From contig JAUYAJ010000620.1 of assembly GCA_030693565.1 (NCBI GenBank), positions 1-40,214 of the forward strand: DNA of 40,214 nt, written 5' to 3'. Below the pieces are notes generated by a model. It was not told the DNA's origin. It was given only the letters and a program-made list of their open reading frames with translations, and made no database searches. Shown one piece after another: positions 1 through 10,195 of the stretch. Positions within the stretch are counted from its first letter, which is position 1. Each line of letters opens with the position of its first letter. Position numbers and translations under genes: made by a program. The stretch comes from Rubrivivax sp. (GTDB taxonomy: Bacteria > Pseudomonadota > Gammaproteobacteria > Burkholderiales > Burkholderiaceae_C).

Positions 1-1146
1 GCCCCGATGATGGAATGGACGGCGGACTTCACTGTGGCAGCGGTGGCGCTGTCGGGGGTGCCGGTGTACCGCGAGGGCCTGCAGTTTGTCATTCCATCGG
101 GCAACTGGTCGGTGGTCGAGGCCTGCAGCGGCGTGCGCTACCTGATCGCGTCGTTCATGGTCGGCACCTTGTTCGCCTACCTGAACTACAACTCGAACCG
201 GCGCCGCATCATCTTCATGGGCGTGGCGATCCTGGTGCCCATCGTGGCCAACTGGCTGCGCGCCTACATCATCGTCATGCTGGGCCACCTGTCGGGCAAT
301 ACGATCGCCGTCGGTGTCGACCACCTGATCTACGGCTGGGTGTTCTTCGGTGTCGTCATCATGATCATGTTCATGATCGGTGCGCGCTGGGCCGAGCCCG
401 AGGCCGACCGGTCCGCGCCGCTCGGCGTCACAACCGGTGGCAGCCTGCCCAGCGTCCGCGCTTCAGTGCCGGCGGCGCTGGGCGCGACCTGGCTGGCGGC
501 GCTGCTTGTGGTGACGCTGCCGCACGCCGCGCTGCTGGGGCTGGCCCATGAAGCCCCCGGCAGCGCCGAGGCCCGGCTGAGCTTGCCGGCACAGCTGGCC
601 GGCGGCTGGTCCAGCGAAGGCGCGCGCGCGGTCGCCTGGCAGCCAAAATTCCATGCGCCGTCAGCGCAAGCCACGGCCAGCTATGACGCGGCGGGTGCGC
701 GCACGGTGGGTGTCTACCTCGCTTACTACCGCAGCCAGGGGCCGGACCGCAAGCTGGTCAGTTCGCAGAACATGCTGGTGGCTTCGGAGGATCCGCTCTG
801 GAATCAGGTCGGCAGCGGTCGCCGCGAACTGGCCGTGGCCGGCCAACCCCTGGTGGTGCGCACGGCCGAACTGCTGGGCCCGCTCGACCCGCGCACCGTG
901 CAGCGCTCGCACCTGGTGGTCTGGCAGCTGTACTGGATCGATGGCAGCTGGATCGCTGGCGACGCGGCCGCCAAGGCTTATGGCGCGCTGGCGCGGCTGC
1001 GCGGCCGCGGCGACGACGGCGCGGTGCTGGTGCTGCACGCCGACGACGAGTCGCCGGCCGTGGCCAGCGCCGCGCTGGAGGCCTTCGTCAATGCCAATCT
1101 TGGCGCGCTGGGTACCCTGCTGCGCGAAACCCACGCCGGGCGCTGA
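1..1146 (+). CDS. xrtA: Exosortase A fused to EpsI domain (5' partial)
   Basis: Membrane cysteine protease/transpeptidase that recognises PEP-CTERM tails of exported proteins. The frame is open to the left edge, so the N-terminal part (more than 100 residues of the usual exosortase) is missing. Counting from the first visible ATG at 7, the catalytic set is present: Cys40 in an EACSG motif, Arg85 in NWLRAY and His106 in DHLIYGW, all within hydrophobic segments. From about residue 150 a soluble domain follows that reads like EpsI (one hydrophobic anchor, then a beta-rich part with LAYYRSQG and WQLYWIDG). The fusion of exosortase and EpsI is a known arrangement of XrtA. It is the first gene of the biosynthetic run; the 44-base gap to the dehydrogenase suggests one transcript. 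The family call is very secure; the extent of the missing part is not visible. Confidence 0.93.
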   Translation, partial: APMMEWTADFTVAAVALSGVPVYREGLQFVIPSGNWSVVEACSGVRYLIASFMVGTLFAYLNYNSNRRRIIFMGVAILVPIVANWLRAYIIVMLGHLSGNTIAVGVDHLIYGWVFFGVVIMIMFMIGARWAEPEADRSAPLGVTTGGSLPSVRASVPAALGATWLAALLVVTLPHAALLGLAHEAPGSAEARLSLPAQLAGGWSSEGARAVAWQPKFHAPSAQATASYDAAGARTVGVYLAYYRSQGPDRKLVSSQNMLVASEDPLWNQVGSGRRELAVAGQPLVVRTAELLGPLDPRTVQRSHLVVWQLYWIDGSWIAGDAAAKAYGALARLRGRGDDGAVLVLHADDESPAVASAALEAFVNANLGALGTLLRETHAGR

Positions 1147-1190
1147 GCGGCGGCGGGCACGACAACATGAACGAAAAAGGATTCTTGAAA

Positions 1191-2471
<1,281 letters not shown>

Positions 2472-2552
2472 GTTTGCACGGGTGTCCGGGCCGATGGTGA
2501 ACGCTGCGCGTGCCCCCGGCGCCGACGGCCGGGCCGGCGCGCGACCGGGCCT

Positions 2553-3728
2553 GTGACGGCGCGCACGACATCCCCCGGTGGTGGGCTGGACACCCGGCCG
2601 CTGGTGCTGCACGTGGTCTACCGCTTCGACACCGGAGGCCTAGAGAACGGCATCGTCAATCTCATCAACCACATGCCGGCCACGGCTTATCGGCATGCGG
2701 TGCTGGCCTTGACCGAGGTGGCACCGGCCTTCAGCAGTCGGATCCTGCGCGACGACGTCGAGTTCATCGCCATGCACAAGCCGCCGGGCCACGCGCTCTG
2801 GCTGTACCCACGCTTGTACCGCTTGTTCCGCCGCTTGCGCCCCGCCGTCGTCCACACCCGCAACCTGGCGGCGCTGGAGTGCCAGGTGCCGGCGTGGGCC
2901 GCCGGCGTGCCAGCGCGCGTGCATGGTGAGCACGGCCGCGACGTCGGTGACCTCGACGGCAGCAACCGCCGCCACCAATGGCTGCGCCGCCTGTACCGGC
3001 CTTTCGTCCACCATTACCTGGCGCTGTCGCGCGACCTGGCGGCCTACCTCGAAGGACCGGTCGGCGTGCCGGGCCGGCGCGTGACCCAGGTCTACAACGG
3101 CGTCGATGTCGAGCGCTTCAGCCCCGCTGTGGCAGGCCGTGCACCGATTGCGGGCTGCCCCTTCGACGACCCCGGCCTGTGGCTGGCCGGCAGCGTCGGT
3201 CGGATGCAGGCGGTCAAGGACCCGGTGGCGCTGGCGCAGGCCTTCGTGCGCGCGCTGGAAATGCAGCCGGAACTGCGCCAGCGGCTGCGACTGGTGATGG
3301 TCGGTGACGGCCCGCTGCGCGCTCAGGCGCAGCAAATCGTCGACGCAGCGGGGCTCGCGTCGCTGGCCTGGCTGCCGGGCGAGCGCGCAGATGTGCCGGA
3401 TGTCATGCGCGGGCTTGATTGTTTCGTATTGCCGTCGCTGGCCGAAGGCATTTCCAATACCATTCTCGAAGCGATGGCCACAGCGTTGCCGGTGCTGGCC
3501 ACTGGCGTCGGTGGCAACGCCGACCTGGTGACGGCGGGTGAGACGGGCTTGATCGTTCCGGCGGCCGATGTGCAGGCGATGGCCGCCGCGCTGGTCAGCC
3601 TGGCGGCCGATCCGGTGTCGGCAGCGGCGATGGGCCGAGCCGGCAGGGCGGTCGTCGAGCGCCGGTTCAGCCTGCCGGCGATGGTGGCCACCTACCGTGG
3701 CTTGTACGACCGGCTTCTGGCCCCCTGA
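2553..3728 (+). CDS. GT4 glycosyltransferase, PEP-CTERM/EpsH1-associated type
   Basis: Retaining glycosyltransferase of 391 residues with GT-B fold, expected to add one sugar to the lipid-linked repeat unit on the cytoplasmic side. The N-terminal domain opens with LVLHVVYRFDTGGLENG, a glycine-rich acceptor-side loop; the C-terminal domain has GSVGRMQAVKD and a donor-binding EGISNTILEAMA with the two glutamates seven residues apart. The start is a GTG at 2553; no ATG in this frame lies nearby, and a short out-of-frame ATG reading (2494-2556) overlaps it. The wording matches the sugar transferases that regularly accompany exosortase A. It lies between the dehydrogenase and the amidotransferase, with 11 bases to the latter. 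Donor and acceptor are unknown. Confidence 0.88.
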   Translation: MTARTTSPGGGLDTRPLVLHVVYRFDTGGLENGIVNLINHMPATAYRHAVLALTEVAPAFSSRILRDDVEFIAMHKPPGHALWLYPRLYRLFRRLRPAVVHTRNLAALECQVPAWAAGVPARVHGEHGRDVGDLDGSNRRHQWLRRLYRPFVHHYLALSRDLAAYLEGPVGVPGRRVTQVYNGVDVERFSPAVAGRAPIAGCPFDDPGLWLAGSVGRMQAVKDPVALAQAFVRALEMQPELRQRLRLVMVGDGPLRAQAQQIVDAAGLASLAWLPGERADVPDVMRGLDCFVLPSLAEGISNTILEAMATALPVLATGVGGNADLVTAGETGLIVPAADVQAMAAALVSLAADPVSAAAMGRAGRAVVERRFSLPAMVATYRGLYDRLLAP

Positions 3729-3739
3729 CACTGATCAAC

Positions 3740-5656
3740 ATGTGCGGCATCACCGGTATCTTCGACACCCGCGGCAACCGACCCGTCGAGCGCGGCGTGT
3801 TGCAGCGCATGAACGACTCGCTGACCCACCGCGGCCCCGATGAAGGCAGTCTTCACATCGAGCCCGGGGTCGGCTTCGGCCATCGGCGGCTGTCGATCAT
3901 CGACATCGCCACCGGCCAGCAGCCGCTGTTCAACGAAGACGGCTCGGTCGTCGTCGTCTTCAACGGCGAGATCTACAACTACCAGGAACTGATCCCCGAG
4001 TTGCAGGCGCTGGGACATGTGTTCCACACCAAGAGCGACACCGAGGTCATCGTCCACGCCTGGGAGTCCTGGGGCGAGGACTGCGTGCAGCGCTTCCGCG
4101 GCATGTTCGCCTTCGCGCTCTGGGACCGCAACCGCCAGACCTTGTTCATGGCGCGTGACCGCCTGGGCGTCAAGCCGCTGTACTACGCGCTGCTCGACGA
4201 CGGCACGCTGCTGTTCGGCTCCGAACTGAAGGCGCCGATGGCGCATCACGGCTTGCGGCGCGACATCGACCCGCTGGCGGTGGAAGAGTATTTCGCCCTC
4301 GGCTACGTGGCCGAGCCGCGCACCATCTTCAAACAGGCCAAGAAGCTGCCGCCGGCGCACACGCTGGCGATCCGCCGCGGTGAGCCGGTGGGCGAGCCCA
4401 AGGAATACTGGGACGTGCGCTTCACGCTGGGCAACCCGACCAGCCTGGAAGATGCCTGCGACGAGCTGAACCATCGGCTCGCCGAATCGGTCAAGCTGCG
4501 CCTGATCTCCGAAGTGCCGCTGGGCGCCTTCCTGTCGGGTGGCGTCGACTCCAGCGCCGTCGTGGCCACCATGGCCGGTCTGGGCGGCGGTCCGGTCAAC
4601 ACCTGCTCGATCGCCTTCGAGGACCCGCAGTACAACGAAGCCGAGTTCGCGCGCAGTGTGGCCGAGCGCTACCGCACCAACCACCATGTGGAGACGGTGG
4701 GCAGCGATGACTTCGACCTCATCGACACGCTGGCGGCGCTCTACGACGAACCCTATGCCGACAGCTCGGCGATCCCGACCTACCGGGTCTGCCAGCTGGC
4801 GCGCAAGCATGTGACGGTGGCGCTGTCGGGCGATGGCGGCGACGAGGTCTTCGGCGGCTACCGGCGCTACCGGCTGCACATGATGGAAGAGCGCATGCGC
4901 TCGGCCTTGCCGGCGGCGATCCGCCAGCCGCTGTTCGGGCTGCTGGGTCGGGTCTACCCCAAGGCCGACTGGGCGCCGCGCATGCTGCGCGCCAAGACCA
5001 CTTTCGAAGGCATGGCGCGGACTTCGGTCGAAGCCTATTTCCACAGCATGTCGCTGATCCGCGAACCGCTGCGCAGCCAGCTCTTCAGCCCGGCCTTCAA
5101 GGCTCAGCTCGGTGGCTACAGCGCAGGCGAGGTCTTCCACCGCCACGCCAAGAATGCCGAGACCGACGACCCGCTGGCGCTGATCCAGTACATCGACATG
5201 CACACCTACCTGGTGGGTGACATCAACACCAAGGTCGACCGCGCCAGCATGGCGCATTCGCTGGAAGTGCGCGAGCCGCTGATGGACCACAAGCTGGTCG
5301 AGTGGGCGGCGACGTTGCCGTCGTCGATGAAGCTGCGCGGCCACAACGGCAAGGTGGTGCTGAAAAAGGCGATGGAGCCGGCGCTGCCGCACGACGTGCT
5401 GTACCGGCCGAAGATGGGCTTTGCGGTGCCGCTGGCGCGCTGGTTCCGCGGGCCGCTGCGCGAGCGCGTGCGCTCGGCCCTGCTGCAAGGCCCGATGCTG
5501 GACACCGGCTGGTTCAATCCGGCCTGCATCCGCCAGATCGTCGAACAGCATGAGTCGGGTGCGCGCGACCACAGCACGCCGATCTGGAGCCTGCTGATGT
5601 ACGACGCCTTCGTGCGCTGCTCGCTCGGCGAGACCGGCATGGCGCGCGCTGCATGA
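3740..5656 (+). CDS. XrtA-associated amidotransferase (asparagine synthase family)
   Basis: Glutamine-dependent, ATP-using amide-forming enzyme. The 638 residues show the N-terminal class II glutaminase, with the nucleophile Cys2 exposed after removal of Met1 (MCGITGIF) and the THRGPDE segment. The asparagine synthase domain follows, with PP-loop SGGVDS at 266-271 and the GDGGDEVFGGY motif. The length and the place in an exosortase A locus match the known XrtA-associated amidotransferase 1 group. Because free asparagine synthesis does not belong in such a cluster, the likely substrate is a carboxylate of the polysaccharide, for example the uronic acid made by the upstream dehydrogenase; this is inference. 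It is 11 bases after the preceding glycosyltransferase and 16 bases before the next one. Confidence 0.92.
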   Translation: MCGITGIFDTRGNRPVERGVLQRMNDSLTHRGPDEGSLHIEPGVGFGHRRLSIIDIATGQQPLFNEDGSVVVVFNGEIYNYQELIPELQALGHVFHTKSDTEVIVHAWESWGEDCVQRFRGMFAFALWDRNRQTLFMARDRLGVKPLYYALLDDGTLLFGSELKAPMAHHGLRRDIDPLAVEEYFALGYVAEPRTIFKQAKKLPPAHTLAIRRGEPVGEPKEYWDVRFTLGNPTSLEDACDELNHRLAESVKLRLISEVPLGAFLSGGVDSSAVVATMAGLGGGPVNTCSIAFEDPQYNEAEFARSVAERYRTNHHVETVGSDDFDLIDTLAALYDEPYADSSAIPTYRVCQLARKHVTVALSGDGGDEVFGGYRRYRLHMMEERMRSALPAAIRQPLFGLLGRVYPKADWAPRMLRAKTTFEGMARTSVEAYFHSMSLIREPLRSQLFSPAFKAQLGGYSAGEVFHRHAKNAETDDPLALIQYIDMHTYLVGDINTKVDRASMAHSLEVREPLMDHKLVEWAATLPSSMKLRGHNGKVVLKKAMEPALPHDVLYRPKMGFAVPLARWFRGPLRERVRSALLQGPMLDTGWFNPACIRQIVEQHESGARDHSTPIWSLLMYDAFVRCSLGETGMARAA

Positions 5657-5672
5657 GCGAGCGCCCGGGCCG

Positions 5673-6866
5673 ATGAAGATCCTCTACCACCACCGCACGG
5701 CGTCGAAGGATGGCCAGGCCGTCCACATCGAAGAGATGATCACCGCCTTGCGTGAACTGGGGCACGAGGTGATGGTGGTGGCGCCGCAAGCGCCCACGGG
5801 TGCCGGCATGGGCGGCGAAGTGGGCTGGGTGCAGCAACTGCGCGCCCGGCTGCCCAAGGCGGTGTACGAAATCCTCGAGCTGGCTTATTCGGCATTGGCC
5901 TATGTCCGCCTGGCGCGTGCCGCCAAGGCCTTCGCGCCCGACGTCATCTACGAGCGCTACTACCTCTTCCTGCTGGCCTGTCTGATGCTCAAGCGCCGGC
6001 GCCGCATCCCGCTGCTGCTGGAAGTGAACGCGCCGCTGGTCGACGAACGCATGCGCTTCGGCGGCCTGGGCCTGCCGTGGCTGGCGCGCTGGGCCGAAGG
6101 GCTGGCTTGGCGCGGCGCCGATGTCGTGCTGCCGGTGACCCAGGTGCTGGGCGGCCATGTGAGCCAGCGCGGCGTGCCGGCCGAGCGCATCGTCGTCATT
6201 CCCAACGGCATCAACGAAGCGCATTTCTCGGCTGCACCCACCATCGCGGCCGCCAAGGCCGCGCTGGGCTGGGACGGGGCCCTGGTGCTCGGCTTTACCG
6301 GCTTCGTGCGCGACTGGCATGGCGTCGACCGCGTGCTGCACTGGATGGCGTCGACCGACGCGCCGGCGAATGCGCGGCTGCTGGTGGTGGGCGACGGCCC
6401 GGCGCGGGCCGATCTGGAGGCGCTGGCGCTCGAGCTGCAGCTGGGCGAACGTGTTCGTTTCACCGGCGTCATCGACCGCGAACATGTGCCTGCCCACGTG
6501 GCGGCCTTCGACATTGCGTTGCAGCCTGCGGTCGTGCCCTACGCATCGCCGCTCAAGCTGTTCGAGTACCTGGCGCTGGGCAAGGCCATCGTCGCACCGC
6601 GTCAGCCGAACATCGAAGAGGTGTTGAGCGACGGCAGCAACGCTTTGCTGTTCGACGCCGCGGCCCCGGGTGCCTTCGAGGCCGCGCTGACCCGGTTGTG
6701 CGCCGATGCGGCGCTGCGCGAGCGCATTGCCGCCGGCTCCGCGGCCACGATAACCCGCATGGGCCTGACCTGGCGCGGCAACGCCCAACGCGTCGTCGTG
6801 CTGGCCGGGCGGCTGCGCGCGCAGGATGGCGCTGTGGCCGCACCGACGCCGAGCGCCAGCCGATGA
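5673..6866 (+). CDS. GT4 glycosyltransferase
   Basis: Family-4 glycosyltransferase of 397 residues for repeat-unit assembly. Visible are the N-terminal MKILYHHRTAS start followed by a helix that would hold the acceptor, the linker VIPNGINEAHF typical of GT4 enzymes, the VVGDGPARADLE strand of the donor domain, and FEYLALGKAIVAP near the phosphate-binding site. The hydrophobic stretch near residues 60-110 may mediate membrane contact. It starts 16 bases after the amidotransferase and its stop overlaps the ATG of the next glycosyltransferase (ATGA at 6863-6866), so the two are translationally coupled. The sugar cannot be predicted. Confidence 0.88.
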   Translation: MKILYHHRTASKDGQAVHIEEMITALRELGHEVMVVAPQAPTGAGMGGEVGWVQQLRARLPKAVYEILELAYSALAYVRLARAAKAFAPDVIYERYYLFLLACLMLKRRRRIPLLLEVNAPLVDERMRFGGLGLPWLARWAEGLAWRGADVVLPVTQVLGGHVSQRGVPAERIVVIPNGINEAHFSAAPTIAAAKAALGWDGALVLGFTGFVRDWHGVDRVLHWMASTDAPANARLLVVGDGPARADLEALALELQLGERVRFTGVIDREHVPAHVAAFDIALQPAVVPYASPLKLFEYLALGKAIVAPRQPNIEEVLSDGSNALLFDAAAPGAFEAALTRLCADAALRERIAAGSAATITRMGLTWRGNAQRVVVLAGRLRAQDGAVAAPTPSASR

Positions 6867-8080
6867 TCCGCCGCATCCGCACGCTGCTGTTTTCGACGCT
6901 CTACCCGAGCAGCGCGCGGCCCGTGCACGGCATCTTCGTCGAGACACGTTTGCGCGAACTGCTGCGCAGCGGCGAAGTCGAGACCAAAGTGGTGGCGCCA
7001 GTGCCCTGGTTCTGGTCGACCGATGCGCGCTGGGGCGACTACGCCGCCATGGCCAGAACGCCGACGCGCGAGCAGCGCAACGGCGTCGATGTGCTGCACC
7101 CGCGCTACCCCTTGATCCCGAAGGTGGGCATGACGACGGCGCCGCTGGTGCTGGCGCTGGCCGCCGCGCCGGCGCTGCGGCGGCTGCAGCGCGAAGGCTT
7201 TGACTTCGACCTCATCGACGCCCATTACTACTACCCCGATGGCGTCGCGGCGGCCTTGCTGGCGAGCTGGTTTGGCAAGCCCTTCACCGTGACGGCGCGT
7301 GGCACCGACCTGAACCTGATCCCGAACTACGCGCTGCCGCGGGCGATGACGCGCTGGGCTGCTGGCCGTGCCAACGCGTCGATCGGTGTCTGCGCCGCGC
7401 TGGTGGATGTGCTCAGGGGCTGGGACATCGACCCGGCACGCTTGCACGTCATGCGCAATGGCGTTGACCTGGTGCGCTTCAGCCCACTGCCCCAGCCTCA
7501 GATGCGGGCCGAGTTGAAGCTCGGCGGCGCGCCGTTGCTGCTGTCCGTGGGCCACTTGATCGAACGCAAGGGGCACCATGTGGCGATCGACGCGATGCCG
7601 GCCATATTGGCCCAGCGGCCCGGCGCGCGGCTGGTGATCGTCGGCGAAGGCGAAGAGCGCGGCCGCTTGCAGGCGCAGGTGGCGTCGCTGGGCCTGGGTC
7701 AGCAGGTGCATCTTGCCGGCGCCGTGCCCAACGAACAGATGTCACGCTGGTACAGCGCCGCTGATGCCTTGATCCTGGCTTCGAGCCGCGAAGGCTGGGC
7801 CAACGTGCTGCTGGAGGCGATGGCCTGCGGCACGCCGGTGGTAGCGACGCGCATCTGGGGCACGCCCGAAGTCGTCACCGCCGAATCCGGCGGCTTGCTC
7901 GTCGATCGCCGCGACGGCCCGTCGCTTGCCGCCGTGGTGCTGGCCTTGGCGGCGGCGATGCCTGATCGCGCGCGCGTTCGCAGCTATGCCGAAGGCTTCA
8001 GCTGGGCGCAGACGACGCAGGCCCAGCTAAATTTGTTCCGCCGGCTGCTGCCGGCCGACGAGGGCTTGTGCCGTGCGTGA
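6863..8080 (+). CDS. GT4 glycosyltransferase
   Basis: Second member of a coupled pair of family-4 glycosyltransferases, 405 residues. The N-terminal region has FSTLYPSSARPVHGIFVETR, the usual opening of GT4 enzymes that act on lipid-linked sugars. The middle has VMRNGVDLVRFSP, and the donor site is SREGWANVLLEAMACG, with the conserved pair of glutamates seven residues apart. An open frame continues far upstream, inside the preceding gene, but the ATG at 6863 is chosen because it overlaps the preceding stop as ATGA and gives the standard N-terminus. The 3' end overlaps the GTG start of the following ligase by eight bases. The donor is unknown. Confidence 0.9.
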   Translation: MIRRIRTLLFSTLYPSSARPVHGIFVETRLRELLRSGEVETKVVAPVPWFWSTDARWGDYAAMARTPTREQRNGVDVLHPRYPLIPKVGMTTAPLVLALAAAPALRRLQREGFDFDLIDAHYYYPDGVAAALLASWFGKPFTVTARGTDLNLIPNYALPRAMTRWAAGRANASIGVCAALVDVLRGWDIDPARLHVMRNGVDLVRFSPLPQPQMRAELKLGGAPLLLSVGHLIERKGHHVAIDAMPAILAQRPGARLVIVGEGEERGRLQAQVASLGLGQQVHLAGAVPNEQMSRWYSAADALILASSREGWANVLLEAMACGTPVVATRIWGTPEVVTAESGGLLVDRRDGPSLAAVVLALAAAMPDRARVRSYAEGFSWAQTTQAQLNLFRRLLPADEGLCRA

Positions 8081-9395
8081 CCTGTTCGTCATCGCCTTCA
8101 TCCTCGGCGGCACGCTGTGGGCTTTGCGACAGCCGTGGATTGGCGTGATCCTGTGGACCAACTTCAGTTTGATGAGCCCGCACGTCGAGTTTGGCTGGGC
8201 CACATCAACGTGGCCGGTCGGGACACTGGTCGCGGTGGCCACACTGCTTGGACTGTTGGCGACGAAGGTGCGCCAGAACCCCTTCCTTGGAGCGCCGGTG
8301 TGGGCTTTATTGGCGTTCACCATTTGGATCTGCATCACGCTGCCGTTTTCGTTCTACCTTGAGGACAGCTTGCAGTTGTGGGAGCGGTCGATGAAGATTT
8401 TCCTGATGATCTTCGTCACGTTGTCGCTGATCGACGACCGCAAGAAGCTCGACGTCTTCGTCTGGGCGATCGTCATCTCGATCGGCTTTTATGGCGTCAA
8501 GGGCGGGCTGTTCACGCTGGCCACGGCTGGGAACTACCGCGTCTGGGGGCCAGGCGGGTTCATCGGCGGCAACAACGAACTGGCGCTGGCGCTGGTTGCG
8601 ACCATTCCGCTGATGCGCTACCTGCAGATGCAGATGGTGCGGCGCTGGATGGTGTTGGCGATGGGCGTGGCGATGGCGTTGACGGCCATCACCGTGCTGG
8701 GTACCTACTCTCGCGGCGCCTTGCTGGCGATCGCGGTGATGGCGGTCTTTCTGTGGCTCAAGGGGGATCAGAAAGTCCTCTGGGGCGTCGTCCTGGTGGC
8801 GCTCGGCATCGTCATCGTTTCCTTCATGCCCGAACAGTGGTGGGCGCGGATGGAGACGATACAAACCTACGAACAGGACGATTCGGCGCTCGGTCGCATC
8901 AACGCCTGGTGGATGGCCTGGAACCTGGCCCTTCACAAGCCCTTCGGCGGCGGCTTCATGATCTATTTGCCGGAGGTGTTCCAGATGTACTCTCCGGATC
9001 CGGGGCGCGTCCACGCGGCGCACAGCATCTACTTCCAAGTGCTCGGTGAGCATGGCTTTGTCGGGCTGTTCCTGTTCTTGCTCGTTGGCGTATTGACATG
9101 GACGACCTCGAACAAACTCATCAAGGCCGCGCGTAGCGACGCGCAGCACAAATGGGCAGCGGATTTGGGCGCGATGGTGCAAGTGAGCCTGATCGGCTTT
9201 GCTGCAGGCGGTGCATTCCTCAGCTTGGCGTACTTCGATCTTCCGTACAACCTGATGGTTATCGGGACAGTCGCGCTGCACTTGATCAGCAGAACACTCA
9301 TGAATCCGACGCATTCGATCCCCGAGCCAGTTGCACATGCCTCGACACCGCGAGCTCGCACCGTGGCGTCGACCAACCACTCATCCAACCACTGA
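8073..9395 (+). CDS. Putative O-glycosylation ligase, XrtA-associated (Wzy/WaaL-like)
   Basis: Polytopic inner-membrane protein of 440 residues, with about ten to twelve hydrophobic segments. It belongs to the O-antigen ligase/polymerase superfamily, which moves undecaprenyl-linked glycans to an acceptor in the periplasm. Seen in the sequence are the GTYSRGA segment of these proteins and a large periplasmic loop around residues 290-325 containing VHAAH (His314, His317) before another membrane helix. The wording from the start (MRDLFVIAFILGG) through VWGPGGFIGGNNELALA matches the ligase that goes with exosortase A. The role may be to glycosylate PEP-CTERM proteins or to polymerise the polysaccharide; sequence cannot tell. 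The GTG start at 8073 overlaps the preceding gene. It closes the conserved core before the variable region. Confidence 0.88.
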   Translation: MRDLFVIAFILGGTLWALRQPWIGVILWTNFSLMSPHVEFGWATSTWPVGTLVAVATLLGLLATKVRQNPFLGAPVWALLAFTIWICITLPFSFYLEDSLQLWERSMKIFLMIFVTLSLIDDRKKLDVFVWAIVISIGFYGVKGGLFTLATAGNYRVWGPGGFIGGNNELALALVATIPLMRYLQMQMVRRWMVLAMGVAMALTAITVLGTYSRGALLAIAVMAVFLWLKGDQKVLWGVVLVALGIVIVSFMPEQWWARMETIQTYEQDDSALGRINAWWMAWNLALHKPFGGGFMIYLPEVFQMYSPDPGRVHAAHSIYFQVLGEHGFVGLFLFLLVGVLTWTTSNKLIKAARSDAQHKWAADLGAMVQVSLIGFAAGGAFLSLAYFDLPYNLMVIGTVALHLISRTLMNPTHSIPEPVAHASTPRARTVASTNHSSNH

Positions 9396-9403
9396 CTCGT
9401 TCA

Positions 9404-10195
9404 CATGACCCTGAAACAACGCCCAAACAAGGCGCGCTTCAACTGGGCTATCCGCACCATGTCGAGCACACCAACTTATCCCGCGCGGCGACGCGGCCTT
9501 CACCACGCTGTCAATGGTTCACCAGACCGCCGTGCTGCCTAATCTGATTGCGCTCAACGTCAATTGGGTGATTCCTTGCGCCTGGGGAGGTGGTAGTGGC
9601 TGACCCCTCCTCGGATACTAGCGATCGAGCACTGATTTGCGATTACCTTCCACACATCACCTCCCACGATGCCGGCGAGTTTCGTCTGTCAGGGTTGTCT
9701 GTGGATGGGGCCTGGGATCGCCTGAGTGCGGTCGCGTACTACGCTGCCGATTTCTACGTCGTTCAGATAGACGTCGATACAGTGGCCGTCCGCGATCTTG
9801 TGGGCCTTAGATGTTCCATAAGTGACGGGGTCGTGTACTCGGTGGGCACTGGGGACGACTCGGAAGTCAAGTCAATGGCCGGCATTGCCGCCTGCGCGTG
9901 CTGGCGACAGAGTGGCAAGGAACACATCCAGGGACGTTCTGAGTCCGCATTAGATCAGTTCGACCCCAGCAGTCGAGATCGTTACATACGCGAGTGCTCT
10001 GATTTCGCTGATTTTACGCACCGCAGTATCGATCCCGAAGCCGGTCAGGCGGTATCTACTGGTTTGGATCGACTTCTTGGTGAGCGTTGGCAAGAATGGG
10101 GTAACGAGCGGTTCTTATCCAGCCTCTTGGTGACCGGCGACGTGACCGGGCAACTGCGCCGCCGTGCGGGACCAGCCCTAGAACATGCTGCATAA
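9404..10195 (+). pseudogene. Decayed gene, possibly sugar-transferase-like
   Basis: Three consecutive pieces in different frames read like one protein that has lost its frame. They are 9404 to about 9480 (starting MTLKQRPNKARFNWA), about 9484-9589 (RGDAAFTTLSMVHQTAVLPN), and 9590-10195 (201 residues starting MVVADPSSD). The last piece has a YYAADFYVVQIDVDTV segment whose DVD (residues 61-63 of that piece) resembles the metal-binding DxD of nucleotide-sugar transferases. Its end (LRRRAGPALEHAA) looks like out-of-frame sequence and overlaps the next gene by 11 bases. The family is not one I can name with certainty. It remains possible that 9590-10195 alone is expressed as a short protein. Position at the border between the conserved core and the variable region fits a relic of an earlier sugar module. 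Confidence 0.5.
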
